A stretch of DNA of 64,000 nt from Gulosibacter molinativorax (GCF_003010915.2 NZ_CP028426.1:3038001-3102000), one strand, 5' to 3'; shown: positions 27,028 through 36,755, numbered from the stretch's first letter. The notes: generated by a model not told the origin, from the letters alone. A program made the numbers and translations.

Positions 27028-27182
27028 GCCTCAAGCCTTCGGTCGAAAAACTCGGTTCGCACGGCACGGAGACATTCGACCACGAGCCTCCGACATAGAC
27101 CGACTGGGCGATGCCGTCCCGCTCGGCGTCGGGTCAAGTGAGTTGGCTACGCAATCTGGTACGCGGCATGGGCTAACGCCGC

Positions 27183-27458
27183 TCAGCGGCCGTTCGTAAT
27201 GCCTGGCAGCGCTGGCGGCAGGAGTTCCGTGACCGGTACCTCGAGCACCTCGGCGAGCGCGACTAGTGTACGGAGCCGCGGATTCGCCGCCGTTCCGGGA
27301 TTCGACTCGCCTTTTTCGAGTTTGCGGTACGTGAACACCGAGATCTCGGCCGCCGAGGCGACGCGTTCTTGGCTCATCGCCTTCTCGCTTCGTGCCCGCT
27401 GCAAATTCAGGCCGAGCGTACGGACGTACTCGTCCCACTTCTCGGCTCGCTGAGGCAT
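27183..27458 (-). CDS. XRE-family transcriptional regulator
   Basis: About 91 aa (ATG 27458); a GTG at 27485 would add nine residues. Helix-turn-helix of the Cro/C1 type: LGLNLQRARSEKAMSQERVASAAEISVFTYRKLEKGES, with the usual S-Q-E ... Y-R-K-L-E-x-G. The C-terminal LRTLVALAEVLEVPVTELL completes the fold. A perfect 9-bp-arm palindrome lies just upstream (27491-27510) and is the natural candidate for autoregulation. Confidence 0.9.
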   Translation of the reverse strand: MPQRAEKWDEYVRTLGLNLQRARSEKAMSQERVASAAEISVFTYRKLEKGESNPGTAANPRLRTLVALAEVLEVPVTELLPPALPGITNGR

Positions 27459-27490
27459 AAGTCCACTGTGCCCCCATTGCTCCACTCACA

Positions 27491-27510
27491 TGAGCATGTT
27501 TACATGCTCA
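27491..27510. promoter_or_regulatory. Palindromic operator upstream of XRE gene
   Basis: TGAGCATGT-TT-ACATGCTCA, perfect 9-bp arms. Located 5 bp from the GTG and 32 bp from the ATG option of the XRE gene. Symmetric sites of this size are typical for Cro/C1-type repressors. Confidence 0.65.
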
Positions 27511-27555
27511 ATTTGAGGAGATGCGCACGGTGCGGGCCCGAGCCATCGCCCAAGC

Positions 27556-27951
27556 ATTGCCGCTAGTGCTTGCCCAGGCCCGTGCACGAGCAAGGGTGAG
27601 CGCTACCTGCAATAGCTGTCGGTGCGATGCGGCGTCACCATTGCCGTTAGCGCTTGCTCGGGCCCGTGCACGAGCAAGGGTGAGTGCTACGGGCAATAGC
27701 TCTGTGGATGCGCGGTGGGGTCATCATTGCCGTTAGCGCTTGCCCGGGCCCGTGCACGAGCAAGGTTGAGTGCTACGGGCAATACCTGTGGATGCGCGGT
27801 GGGGTCATCATTGCCGTTAGCGCTTGCTCGGGCCCGTGCACAAGCAAGGTTGAGCGCTACCTGCAATAGCTGTCGGCGCGATGCGGTGTCATCATTGTCG
27901 CTAGCGCTCAGCCCTGCCCGTGCACAAGCAGGGGTGAGCGCTACTTGCAAT
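27556..27951. repeat. Array of five 58-bp palindromic elements, period about 84 bp
   Basis: Copies at 27556-27613, 27640-27697, 27726-27783, 27810-27867 and 27894-27951, each exactly 58 bp, starts 84, 86, 84 and 84 bp apart. Each begins ATTGCCGYTAGCGCTTGC (last copy ATTGTCG) and ends with AGYGCTAC then two bases and TGCAAT/GGCAAT. The ends are inverted repeats of about 15 bp. The middle can pair as well (CTTGCTCG ... CGAGCAAG). The spacers (GCTGTCGGTGCGATGCGGYGTCA or TGTGGATGCGCGGTGGGGTC types) are also partly conserved. Not CRISPR: no cas genes, and repeats are palindromic and diverged. Confidence 0.9.
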
Positions 27952-28025
27952 GGTGACCGGCACGCGCGGCACCGGCACCGGCACCCCGGCAGCGCAACCA
28001 GCCCCACCCGCAGCGACAACAGCAC

Positions 28026-29975
28026 CTACGCGAGCAGCTGGTGCTGCGCGAGGCGGCGGTAGAGCGGCGTCGTCTCGATGAGCTCCTCGTGCGTGCCGCG
28101 ACCGACGACCCGGCCGTGGTCCAGCACGACGAGCTCATCCGCATCCACGACCGTCGAGAGCCGGTGCGCGATCATCACCATCGAGCGGCCTTCGGCGGCG
28201 CGGTCGAGCGCATCGCGGATGAGCGCCTCGTTTCGGCCATCCAACGCCGAGGTTGACTCATCCATCAGCAGGATGGGCGGGGCGGCCAGGAGCGTCCGGG
28301 CAATCGCCAGCCGCTGCTGCTCGCCTCCGGAAAGACGCACGCCCGCCTCGCCGACCTGCGCATCCAACCCATCGGGGGAGCGATCGAGGACGTCGCCGAG
28401 GTTGACGTCGCGGAGCACCTCGACGCACTCCTCGTCGGATGCGTCGGGCCGCCCGAGCAGGAGGTTGTCGCGGATCGTGCCCGCGAGGGTGGGGGAATTC
28501 TGCTGCACGTAGCCGAGCTGCGCGCGCATTTCCGAGCGGTCGATCGCGCGGAGGTCGACGCCGCCCATGCGGATGACGCCGCTCGACGGGTCATAGAAGC
28601 GCTCGATCAGAGCGAGGGTCGTGGACTTGCCTGCGCCAGACGGTCCAACCAAAGCGACCTTGTGGCCGCGGGGCACCGTGAACGAGACGTCATCGAGCAC
28701 GAGGGGCGACTCGACCGCATCCGACTCATCGATCGTGAGCAGCTCCTCAGCCGCCTTTCGAGCCGCCCGACCCGTCTGCGTGACGAAGCGATCGAAGCGG
28801 CCCGATGCATCCGCCTTCGCGCGAGCCGCGCGCACGACGTTGTCGGGATACCGGAACGAGACCGCATCGAACTCGAGCGCTGGTGCGGAAGGCTGCGCAC
28901 CCACGTTCGCCGGACCCTGCAGGGTCACGAGCGGCGCATCCGAACGATCGTCCGCATCCTCGTCGGGGAGCGCGCGAATCTCCTCGATGCGTCCGAGGGC
29001 GCCGAGCGCGGAGGCCACGGCCGAGACCGCGCCGAACATGAGGCCGAGCGGCGCGATCATCATAAAGAGGAACATGATGAACGAAATGAGCGAGGCGATC
29101 GAAGTCTCGCCCGCGGCGACGCGCACGCCGCCGACGCCGAGGACGGCGACGAGCGACAGCTGCAGCGCGAGCATCGAGACCGGCACCATCACGGCCGAGA
29201 TCGCGGCGATGTCGAGGCCGCGGCGATAGGCGCCCTCGGCGTCCTCCATCACGCGAGCCTCTTCGCGCTCGGTCGCAACCGAAGCGCGCAGCGTGCGCAT
29301 CGCCGAGATGGCGCGCTCGACCGACGCGGTCAGCTCGCCCACCTTCTCTTGCGCGGCGGCGGATGCGGTGGCCACCTTGCGTGCGAGGAAGACGACGATC
29401 ACGAGCGAGACCACGATGCACGAGATAGTAATGAGGAACAGCACCCAGTCGAGCAGCAGCATCGCGATGACCGCGCCGACGAACGTGAGCGTGCCGCCGA
29501 TTGCCTCGATCAGGCCCTGCGTGAGCACCGCGCGCAGCAAGGTGGTGTCGCTACCGACGCGCGAGACGAGGTCGCCGGTGCGGCGCGCATCGAACTCGGC
29601 GATCGGCAGGCGAAGAATCTTGCGCACGAGGTGGCGGCGTGCGTTCAGCACGATGCGCTCGCCGGTGCGCTGCAGGAGGAAGTGTTGCAACCCCGATAGC
29701 AGCGCAGCGACGAGCACGACCGCGATGAGCACCCACACGATCCACGACGTGAACTCGCCCGCCTCGACCCGCTGAATCAGCAGGCCCATCAGGATGGGCT
29801 GGGCGAGGTCGAACGCGCTCCCCACGATCGAGATCACGATGATGACCGCCATCATCTTCTTGTCCTCGAAGAGGTACGGCCACAGCTGCTTGAGCGACGC
29901 GCGTGGGGTGCCAGAGTGCGGCTGCTCGCGGTCTGGCTTACGGCGCGGTTTCGTGGGTGTGCTGGTGTCGCTCAC
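28026..29975 (-). CDS. ABC exporter, fused membrane and ATPase domains
   Basis: 649 aa half-transporter of the MdlB/MsbA type. Six membrane segments cover about residues 37-330. An unusual insertion of about 90 residues (about 335-420) separates the membrane part from the ATPase. Walker A GPSGAGKST, Q-loop YVQQNSPTLAG, signature LSGGEQQRLAI, Walker B ILLMDESTSALDG and H-loop IAHRLST are intact, so it should be active as a homodimer or heterodimer. GTG start with GGAAAGA upstream. Substrate unknown. Confidence 0.92.
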   Translation of the reverse strand: MSDTSTPTKPRRKPDREQPHSGTPRASLKQLWPYLFEDKKMMAVIIVISIVGSAFDLAQPILMGLLIQRVEAGEFTSWIVWVLIAVVLVAALLSGLQHFLLQRTGERIVLNARRHLVRKILRLPIAEFDARRTGDLVSRVGSDTTLLRAVLTQGLIEAIGGTLTFVGAVIAMLLLDWVLFLITISCIVVSLVIVVFLARKVATASAAAQEKVGELTASVERAISAMRTLRASVATEREEARVMEDAEGAYRRGLDIAAISAVMVPVSMLALQLSLVAVLGVGGVRVAAGETSIASLISFIMFLFMMIAPLGLMFGAVSAVASALGALGRIEEIRALPDEDADDRSDAPLVTLQGPANVGAQPSAPALEFDAVSFRYPDNVVRAARAKADASGRFDRFVTQTGRAARKAAEELLTIDESDAVESPLVLDDVSFTVPRGHKVALVGPSGAGKSTTLALIERFYDPSSGVIRMGGVDLRAIDRSEMRAQLGYVQQNSPTLAGTIRDNLLLGRPDASDEECVEVLRDVNLGDVLDRSPDGLDAQVGEAGVRLSGGEQQRLAIARTLLAAPPILLMDESTSALDGRNEALIRDALDRAAEGRSMVMIAHRLSTVVDADELVVLDHGRVVGRGTHEELIETTPLYRRLAQHQLLA

Positions 29976-30005
29976 GTGATCTTTCCGGGGGGTTGGGGGA
30001 GGGGG

Positions 30006-30371
30006 TTACTTCCAGAGAACGGCGATGACGATGTTGGCGAGCGTGAGCCCGCCGATCGCCCACATTACTCCCGAGTTCACGGACTCCTTCTTGCGGTTCA
30101 TGAACACGAGGACCATCACGACGATCGCGATGATGAGCTTGACCAGGATTTTGATGCGGATGTCCATCGTGACCCCGCCGATGGCCTCGTTCACGCCGAA
30201 CATTAGGATGCCCGAAATCAGCATGAGCCAACCGGAGTGCACCATGCCGGCCGGAATCACGGCCGTGCCCTTCGAGATCTTCGAGACTTGCATGAACCAG
30301 CCGCCGAAAAGTCCGGCGATACCGATGATGTGGAGAATGAGCAGAATATCCTTGAGAATTTCCATGCTCAC
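30006..30371 (-). CDS. Small four-helix integral membrane protein
   Basis: 121 aa (or 119 from the inner ATG at 30365). Four hydrophobic segments: about 8-28, 40-60, 73-92 and 103-120. Charged residues are limited to short loops. It resembles conserved hypothetical membrane proteins of Micrococcales with a GLFGGW start and a MVHSGWLMLISGILM second helix, but no function is known to me. It may be co-transcribed with the downstream ABC exporter. Confidence 0.75.
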   Translation of the reverse strand: MSMEILKDILLILHIIGIAGLFGGWFMQVSKISKGTAVIPAGMVHSGWLMLISGILMFGVNEAIGGVTMDIRIKILVKLIIAIVVMVLVFMNRKKESVNSGVMWAIGGLTLANIVIAVLWK

Positions 30372-30411
30372 GAGCCTATCGAGTCCCGGTGGCCCGGGAT
30401 GCTGGGAGCGG

Positions 30412-31059
30412 CTAGGCGCTCGGCGGCACGAGGGGGTCGGGATGCCCGTTGTCGCTCGAGCCGCTATCGCTCAGCAGGTGCCCCATGCGCAGCGCCTTGG
30501 TGCGCATGTACGCGTCATTCACCGCGTTGCGTCCAACCTCGAGTGGCACGCGCTCGATTACCTCGACGCCGTGGGCGGTGAGCGCATTCGACTTCGCGGG
30601 GTTGTTCGTGAGCAGCCGCACGCTCGTGAGCCCCATGTCGATGAGGGCGGATGCGGCGGCCGCGTACTCGCGGGCGTCGGCGGGGAGTCCCAAGGCGAGG
30701 TTCGCATCCACGGTGTCGAGCCCGTCCTCCTGCAGCCGGTAAGCGCGCAGTTTGTTGAGCAGGCCGATGCCGCGCCCTTCGTGGCCGCGCAGGTACAAGA
30801 CCACGCCGCCCTGCTCGTGGATCGCGGCGAGCGCCGCATCCAGCTGCGGGCCGCACTCGCACTTGAGTGAGCCGAACGCCTCACCGGTCAGGCATTCCGA
30901 GTGCAGGCGCACGAGTGCGCCGGGTTTCGGGTCGCCGCTAATGATCGCGAGGTGGAGGTCGCCCGTCACCGTGTCGGTGTAGGCGCGCACCCGGAACTCA
31001 CCGTGCTCGGTGGGGAGGTGCGTTTCAACTTCAAAACGCGCACGAGATTCATCAGACAT
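30412..31059 (-). CDS. ribA: GTP cyclohydrolase II
   Basis: 215 aa stand-alone RibA (no RibB fusion). Opens the imidazole ring of GTP in riboflavin synthesis. Zinc cysteines: HSECLTGEAFGSLKCECG. Catalytic region: LYLRGHEGRGIGLLNKLRAY; then DTVDANLALGLPADAREY, and the substrate block LTNNPAKSNALTAHGVEV. A Ser-rich tail of about 18 residues extends past the core. Confidence 0.95.
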   Translation of the reverse strand: MSDESRARFEVETHLPTEHGEFRVRAYTDTVTGDLHLAIISGDPKPGALVRLHSECLTGEAFGSLKCECGPQLDAALAAIHEQGGVVLYLRGHEGRGIGLLNKLRAYRLQEDGLDTVDANLALGLPADAREYAAAASALIDMGLTSVRLLTNNPAKSNALTAHGVEVIERVPLEVGRNAVNDAYMRTKALRMGHLLSDSGSSDNGHPDPLVPPSA

Positions 31060-31076
31060 AGGACAGCTTTCGGCTC

Positions 31077-31871
31077 TTATTTACCGGTCAACCGGTACTC
31101 CAGACCGCGCGCGCGATAGCCGAGTCCCCAGGACCCGACGCGCCAGAAGGCCTCGATGATGATGCCGCGGGACATCTTGGACGTGCCGAACTCTCGCTCG
31201 GCAAACGTGATTGGTACTTCGACGACGCGCTTTCCGACGCGTTCGAACATCCAAGCCATCTCGATCTGGAAGCAGTAACCCGCCGATCTTACCGGCGCGA
31301 GATCAAACTTGCGAAGCTCGCTCGCGCGGAAGCCCCGGTACCCAGCCGTGATATCGCGGATGTCCGACTTCAGCGCGAAGCGACAGTACAGGCTTGCGGC
31401 GCGCGAGAGGAGCTTGCGGTTGAGCGGCCAATTCTCGGTCGCGCCGCCGGGCACCCAGCGCGAACCAATCACGAGATCGGCCCCGCCATCGAGCTCATCG
31501 ATCAGTGCTGGCAGGCGGTCAGCAGGATGCGACCCATCGGCATCGAACTCGAAGAGGTAGCGATAGCCGCGCTCGTGACCGACGTCGAAGCCCTCGAGGT
31601 AGGCGCTCGCGAGGCCCTGCTTGCCGCTGCGGTGCAGCACGGTCACGCGCGAGGTCTGCGCTGCGATCGACTCGGCGATCTGGCCGGTGCCGTCGGGGGA
31701 GCCGTCGTCCACGATCAAGACATCGACGCGGGTGGATGCATCCAGCACCTGGCCGACGACCGTCTCGATATTCTCCCGCTCGTTATACGTCGGGACGATG
31801 ACGAGGATGTCGCGCACTTGCGTTTCGGCGTCGTCGCGTGTGGGGATGGCGTGCTTCCCTGAATTCGGCAT
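31077..31871 (-). CDS. Polyprenol-monophosphomannose synthase-like GT2
   Basis: 264 aa. Transfers mannose from GDP-mannose to polyprenyl phosphate for lipoglycan and protein mannosylation. GT2 fold: VIVPTYNERENIETVV, then DVLIVDDGSPDGTGQIA, the metal DxD-type site FEFDADGSHPAD, and GSRWVPGG. The C-terminal block EFGTSKMSRGIIIEAFWRV is characteristic of the Dpm1/Ppm1 group. No membrane domain is fused. The manC-type and GT4 genes at 46707-49086 would supply and use the same sugar donor. Confidence 0.9.
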   Translation of the reverse strand: MPNSGKHAIPTRDDAETQVRDILVIVPTYNERENIETVVGQVLDASTRVDVLIVDDGSPDGTGQIAESIAAQTSRVTVLHRSGKQGLASAYLEGFDVGHERGYRYLFEFDADGSHPADRLPALIDELDGGADLVIGSRWVPGGATENWPLNRKLLSRAASLYCRFALKSDIRDITAGYRGFRASELRKFDLAPVRSAGYCFQIEMAWMFERVGKRVVEVPITFAEREFGTSKMSRGIIIEAFWRVGSWGLGYRARGLEYRLTGK

Positions 31872-31884
31872 CGGCGCAGACTAC

Positions 31885-32928
<1,044 letters not shown>

Positions 32929-32931
32929 CTA

Positions 32932-32954
32932 GACCCCGGCATAAAACCGGGGTC
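32932..32954 (-). terminator. Terminator between xth and trpS
   Basis: GACCCCGG and CCGGGGTC pair perfectly (8 bp) around a 7-nt AT-rich loop. It is 17 bp after the xth stop (minus strand) and would separate xth from trpS transcription. No long U-run follows, so it may act with other factors. Confidence 0.6.
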
Positions 32955-32971
32955 ATTTGCGGCCGCGCGGA

Positions 32972-33817
32972 CTAGATTTCGTAGTCGACGACGACCGGGG
33001 AGTGGTCGCTCCAGCGCTGGTCGTAGGCGGCCGCGCGGTCGACCGTGTAGTTGGATGCGCGAGCAGCCAGCTCCGGGGTCGCGACCTGGTAGTCGATGCG
33101 CCAGCCCGCATCCGTGTCGAAGGCCTTGCCGCGGTAGGACCACCACGTGTACGGGCCGGGGACATCGCCCGAGAGCTCGCGCCCCACATCCACCCAGCCG
33201 AGGCCGACGCCACCAGAGCCATCGACCGGCACGGCCGACTCGCCAAGCGGGGTGAACATCCGCGTGAAATAGCCGCGCTCGCGCGGCAGGAAGCCCGCCT
33301 TCTTGACGTTGCCCTTCCAATTCTTGATGTCGCGCTCGTCGTGGCCCACGTTGAGGTCACCGACGACCACCGCGAGCTCGCGCTCGGCGCGAAGCTCAGC
33401 CATGCGCTCGGCCATCGCGTCGAGGAACTTCCACTTCTCTTCCTGCTTCGGGGTGTCCGCCTCGCCCGAGTGGACGTAGCAGCTCACCACGGTGAGCGGC
33501 GTGCCGTTGACATCGAAGTCGACCTCGAGCCAGCGGCCCGCGGAGTCGAACTCATCGGGCCCCACGCGGCGGCGGACGTCGCCCAGCGGGGTGCGGCTCG
33601 CGATCGCGACGCCAGCGCGGCCGGGGCTGCTAGCTTCCTCGAGCTCGAGGTGCCAGCCGTCGTTGATGAGGTCGTCGACCTGCTTCCGGTTCGCGCGGAC
33701 CTCCTGCATCGCGAGGATGTCGATCCCGCGGCCCTCAAGCCACTCGTGCATGCCCTTGCGGTAGGCGGCACGGATGCCGTTGACATTGACGGAGGCCAGG
33801 CGAATCGTTTGAGACAT
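32972..33817 (-). CDS. xth: Exodeoxyribonuclease III / AP endonuclease
   Basis: 281 aa EEP-fold nuclease for base-excision repair. Catalytic motifs in order: SVNVNGIRAAYRKG (Asn), ILAMQEVRANRKQ (Glu metal ligand), CYVHSGE (Tyr), VVGDLNVGHDERDI (Asp/Asn), and the closing WSDHSPVVVDYEI (Asp-His). Length and order match ExoA of Gram-positive bacteria. It is followed by a short terminator hairpin. Confidence 0.95.
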   Translation of the reverse strand: MSQTIRLASVNVNGIRAAYRKGMHEWLEGRGIDILAMQEVRANRKQVDDLINDGWHLELEEASSPGRAGVAIASRTPLGDVRRRVGPDEFDSAGRWLEVDFDVNGTPLTVVSCYVHSGEADTPKQEEKWKFLDAMAERMAELRAERELAVVVGDLNVGHDERDIKNWKGNVKKAGFLPRERGYFTRMFTPLGESAVPVDGSGGVGLGWVDVGRELSGDVPGPYTWWSYRGKAFDTDAGWRIDYQVATPELAARASNYTVDRAAAYDQRWSDHSPVVVDYEI

Positions 33818-33849
33818 GAGCCCCAGTGTATCGGCGGCTTCCTTCGGTC

Positions 33850-33951
33850 GTTGGGTAGCGCGCAGCGACGGTCGCTCGTTGAGTAGCGCGCAGCGCGTAT
33901 CGAAACGCGCCCCTAGATATGGCCTGCGGCCTACTCGGGGATCGAAACGAG
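33850..33951. repeat. Dispersed GAGTAG...GTATCGAA intergenic repeat, copy 2
   Basis: Two partial forward units (GGGTAGCGCGCAGCG; GAGTAGCGCGCAGCGCGTAT then CGAAACG) and a degenerate inverted part (GGCCTACTCGGGGATCGAAACG). It lies between xth and the YihY gene, whose starts face away from it in one direction. Same family as 1622-1697. Confidence 0.65.
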
Positions 33952-33960
33952 CGTCCCCAC

Positions 33961-35208
33961 CTACCGCCGAATCCTGACTTCCTCCGGTTCGATTCCCTCA
34001 CGCTCAGCGACCGCCTCGCGCGGGTCGTAGCCCAATCGCCGGGCGAGTGCGTCATCCTCGAGCTGCCGCTGCTCGCGAACGATCCCCTCGTACTCACGCC
34101 GCAGCTTGCGCCGTTTCCCGCGAGGCGCCGTGTTGAGTTCCTCCGCGACCCTGATGCGGTCGGCCGCGAGCCGCTCCCGACGCGCCTTCAGCTCCGATTC
34201 CTTTGCGATCGCATCCGCCTCTTCGGCCGTGAGGAGCCTCGGGGCCTGGCCCACATCATCCATCGTGACCTTGACCCACGCCGCGGAGATCAGCAGCACC
34301 ATGCAGAGGAAATTCATAAAGATGAGCACACCAAGCAGGGCCGCGAACGTCGCGAGCAGCGGGTTTGAGGATGCGCCGCCGAGCAGCATCGAACCGAGCT
34401 GCTTGAGGATCATGATTGCGACGCCGCCGAGGAGTGCGCCCTGCCAGAGCGTGTTGAGCGGGATGCGCACCTCGGACAGTACCCGCAGCATCGCGGCGAC
34501 GACGAGGGCATCAAACAGGAGCGTGATCAGGACGGTCACGATCCGGATGACGACCGACGTGAACCCCGAAATTCCGAGCCCCAACACGTCGTTGAGGAGC
34601 CAGGTCGTGATGCCGGAGCTCGCGGCGGTGAGCACTGCGGAGATCGCGAGACCGAGCCCGAACATCACGAGCAGGCCGAGGTCGACGAGCTTCATCACGA
34701 TGAAATTGCGGTTGATCTGTGTCGGCAGATCGAACATCGCCCGGATCGAGAGGCGCGCGCCGTTCAAGAAGTTGAGGGCGGTCCACAGCGCCGAGACGAG
34801 CGCGATGATACCGGCGACGGTGAAGGATGCGGTGCCGTTCAGGCCCAGGAGCGCTTCTTCGCTGACGACCCCGCCTTCCCCGATCAAGCCGGGTACCGCT
34901 TGCCCGATCGAGTCGATAATGCTCTGCAGGAGCTCCTTGTTATTCGCGAGCACAAGCCCCGCTACGGAGAAGAACACAAGCAACGCCGCGAACCCGGAGA
35001 AGAGTCCCGAGTAGGCCATGCCACCTGCGAGTGTGCCGCCGCGTCGCGCCGACCAGTGTTGGATGGCGCGCATCGGACGCGTTGCTTGGATCCATTTGGT
35101 GAACGCCTGCAGCTTGCCCGCTGCCCCCTTGTCCTCGTCGACGCTCGGGAAAGGCGGGATGATCGTGGCTTTTGTGGATGACAGTTCGTGTTCGCGATTC
35201 TCAGTCAC
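33961..35208 (-). CDS. YihY/virulence-factor BrkB family membrane protein
   Basis: 415 aa from a GTG at 35208 (ORF could extend to 35253 but that reaches the IS end). N-terminal soluble part to about 45, then six or so hydrophobic segments between 65 and 330 with the family GLFSGFAALLVFFSVAGL and LLGGVAIMILKQLGSMLL blocks. The last 85 residues are a highly charged cytosolic tail with many Arg/Glu (coiled-coil-like). Function of the family is unclear; some are linked to transport. An IS4 element now sits 43 bp upstream of its start. Confidence 0.88.
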   Translation of the reverse strand: MTENREHELSSTKATIIPPFPSVDEDKGAAGKLQAFTKWIQATRPMRAIQHWSARRGGTLAGGMAYSGLFSGFAALLVFFSVAGLVLANNKELLQSIIDSIGQAVPGLIGEGGVVSEEALLGLNGTASFTVAGIIALVSALWTALNFLNGARLSIRAMFDLPTQINRNFIVMKLVDLGLLVMFGLGLAISAVLTAASSGITTWLLNDVLGLGISGFTSVVIRIVTVLITLLFDALVVAAMLRVLSEVRIPLNTLWQGALLGGVAIMILKQLGSMLLGGASSNPLLATFAALLGVLIFMNFLCMVLLISAAWVKVTMDDVGQAPRLLTAEEADAIAKESELKARRERLAADRIRVAEELNTAPRGKRRKLRREYEGIVREQRQLEDDALARRLGYDPREAVAEREGIEPEEVRIRR

Positions 35209-35240
35209 CCAGCCAGCGTACGAGGTGAATCCATAGACTT

Positions 35241-35250
35241 CGTTTAGGTG
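35241..35250 (+). repeat. Left 10-bp target-site duplication of the IS4 element
   Basis: CGTTTAGGTG immediately left of the left inverted repeat; the identical 10 bp follow the right end at 36717-36726. A perfect pair shows a simple and fairly recent insertion. Confidence 0.92.
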
Positions 35251-35263
35251 CAATACCGTTCAG

Positions 35264-35475
35264 TTAGCAGCGACTGACGCTGATCGTCGTCTGCTTAGCA
35301 GGCTGGGGCCAGTCGGCGTGCTCGGCACGTTTGACGTGCCACTTCACGTACTTCCGTTTCACCACCCGGGGAGCAGAACGGCGTCGACGCACGGGATTGA
35401 GCCGCGCAAGGAGCCGGCGAAGGAACCCGAGCCAGCCGGGACCGTCGCGGTCATGCTGGTCAGGGGAAAAAAGCG
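35264..35475 (-). pseudogene. Frameshifted C-terminus of the IS4 transposase
   Basis: The transposase frame stops at 35460, but the adjacent frame stays open to a TAA at 35264-35266 inside the left inverted repeat. It encodes SAPRVVKRKYVKWHVKRAEH, the basic tail I know from the ends of related IS4 transposases. The switch point is a run of six A (plus strand 35467-35472). Dropping one A would join the frames and give a protein of about 470 residues. A mutation, a sequencing error, or programmed slippage are all possible. Confidence 0.7.
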
Positions 35476-36674
35476 CCCGGATGGGCGAGGGTTTGACGAG
35501 TGATCCGCAACGCAGCAACAAAACTCACCCGGTCCGGATCATGCCCTTGATGGGCGGCAGCCTCGCCCATCAAGGACCGGATCGCGAAGTGGCAGCACAA
35601 GTGTCCCCAGATCTCCTGCAACACCAGATCCGGAGACTTGGAACGCAGCACCGTACGCGGCCCTCGTTGGTGGGTCTTGAGCTCGTCGAAGGCCAGCTCG
35701 ATCTCCCACCGCTGGGAATAACCGGCGGCCAGCTGCGTGGCAGACACCTCATCCGGATCAAGCAGGGTTGTGAACAGACGGTATCGCTCGGGATGTTCGC
35801 GGCCGTCATCGATCGTGTAGTCGATCACGCGCACGCGCATCGGCTCGGCCCGCCGGGCTGCGGCCGAGTGCGTCTGGCGCAGGTCAGCCAGCCACGACCC
35901 GTCGGGTAGATCCGCGACGTGGACCGGCTTCGGTGCGCTCTTGTCGGTGCGGATCCGCCACAACAAGTCCGCGCCGGTCGCGGTAGCCTTCCGCCACAGG
36001 GCGTAGGAGAAGAACCCGCGGTCGGCGGTGAGCACCATCCCCCGTTGCAGCTTCGGCACAAGCCGCGCAGCGAGGGTCGCTTCGGATTCGCGGTAGGGGC
36101 CGATCTCAGCAGCGAAGATGGCGTGGGTGCCACACTCCGCCAACGCCACGACCCGGGCTTGGGGGAACGCGGACTGCTCGCCCTTGCTGGTCGCAGGTCG
36201 ACCGAAGTGCGCGTGGTTCACCGCAGTGTCGGCAACATCGAGGCACATTCCATCGATCGCGACCAGCCGACGGCCCGCCAACCAGACACCCGGCGTGCTC
36301 GCGTCACCGATCGGGTTCGCGACTCGCTCGAACAGCGCAGCCAACGGTTCGAACCCCAACCGGGCCCGAGCTTGGAAGATCGCAGACTTGCTCGGTGGTG
36401 TGTAGGTTTCGGTCCAGCCAGAGGCCCAGGACAGGCCATCGGTCAATTGCGACCAGATGTCCTCGTACGACCCCTCCGAGTACAGCGCCATTCCGATGGA
36501 GAAATACGCCATCACCCGCGCCGGTAGCGAGCGATGACGTTGCTCGGTACGACCTGTCTCGGCGATCACGTCATCGACCACGCCGGGCGGGAACACCCGC
36601 GTCAGCACACCGACCGACACCAAATCCGACAACCGACGTTCGGACTCCGACTTCTTCCACCCAGCTCTTGGCAT
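35460..36674 (-). CDS. IS4-family DDE transposase
   Basis: 404 aa as read. The N-terminal IS4 domain covers about 15-105 (LSDLVSVGVLTRVFPPGVVD). Catalytic residues: Asp in LVAIDGMCLDVAD, Asp in VLTADRGFFSYAL, and Glu in YSQRWEIELAFDELKTHQRG, which also holds the Y-x2-R-x3-E-x6-K signature. All three acidic residues are present. The reading ends early at FFP because of the A6 run; see the fragment at 35264-35475. Whether the protein is functional depends on that frameshift. Confidence 0.92.
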   Translation of the reverse strand: MPRAGWKKSESERRLSDLVSVGVLTRVFPPGVVDDVIAETGRTEQRHRSLPARVMAYFSIGMALYSEGSYEDIWSQLTDGLSWASGWTETYTPPSKSAIFQARARLGFEPLAALFERVANPIGDASTPGVWLAGRRLVAIDGMCLDVADTAVNHAHFGRPATSKGEQSAFPQARVVALAECGTHAIFAAEIGPYRESEATLAARLVPKLQRGMVLTADRGFFSYALWRKATATGADLLWRIRTDKSAPKPVHVADLPDGSWLADLRQTHSAAARRAEPMRVRVIDYTIDDGREHPERYRLFTTLLDPDEVSATQLAAGYSQRWEIELAFDELKTHQRGPRTVLRSKSPDLVLQEIWGHLCCHFAIRSLMGEAAAHQGHDPDRVSFVAALRITRQTLAHPGAFFP

Positions 36675-36716
36675 ACCACCAAACTACACCGCTGTAACCC
36701 TAACTGAACGGTATTG

Positions 36717-36726
36717 CGTTTAGGTG
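36717..36726 (+). repeat. Right 10-bp target-site duplication of the IS4 element
   Basis: CGTTTAGGTG, identical to 35241-35250. It lies 29 bp ahead of the ptsI ATG. Confidence 0.92.
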
Positions 36727-36755
36727 TTGTTAATCTGTGAGATCGCGAGGCAAAG

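Larger units (their letters stand above)
35251..36716 (-). mobile_element. IS4-family insertion sequence (1,466 bp)
   Basis: Ends carry a perfect 17-bp inverted repeat: CAATACCGTTCAGTTAG at 35251-35267 and its complement at 36700-36716. Flanked by the 10-bp duplication CGTTTAGGTG. Contains one DDE transposase on the minus strand with the IS4 signature Y-x2-R-x3-E-x6-K. Removing the element and one duplication leaves a 72-bp gap between the divergent yihY-like and ptsI starts. No copy of the GGATGCG heptamer that is common in host genes was seen inside. Confidence 0.95.

Noticed and set aside
27556..27951. Possible integron attC array
   Set aside because: Elements have inverted ends, but the GTTRRRY/RYYYAAC core pairs are not clear, there are no gene cassettes between elements, and no integrase is visible.
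27508..28025. Several open frames through the 58-bp repeat array on both strands
   Set aside because: They exist because the repeat units have few stop codons; the peptides are repeated Ala/Arg strings and start sites lack ribosome signals.
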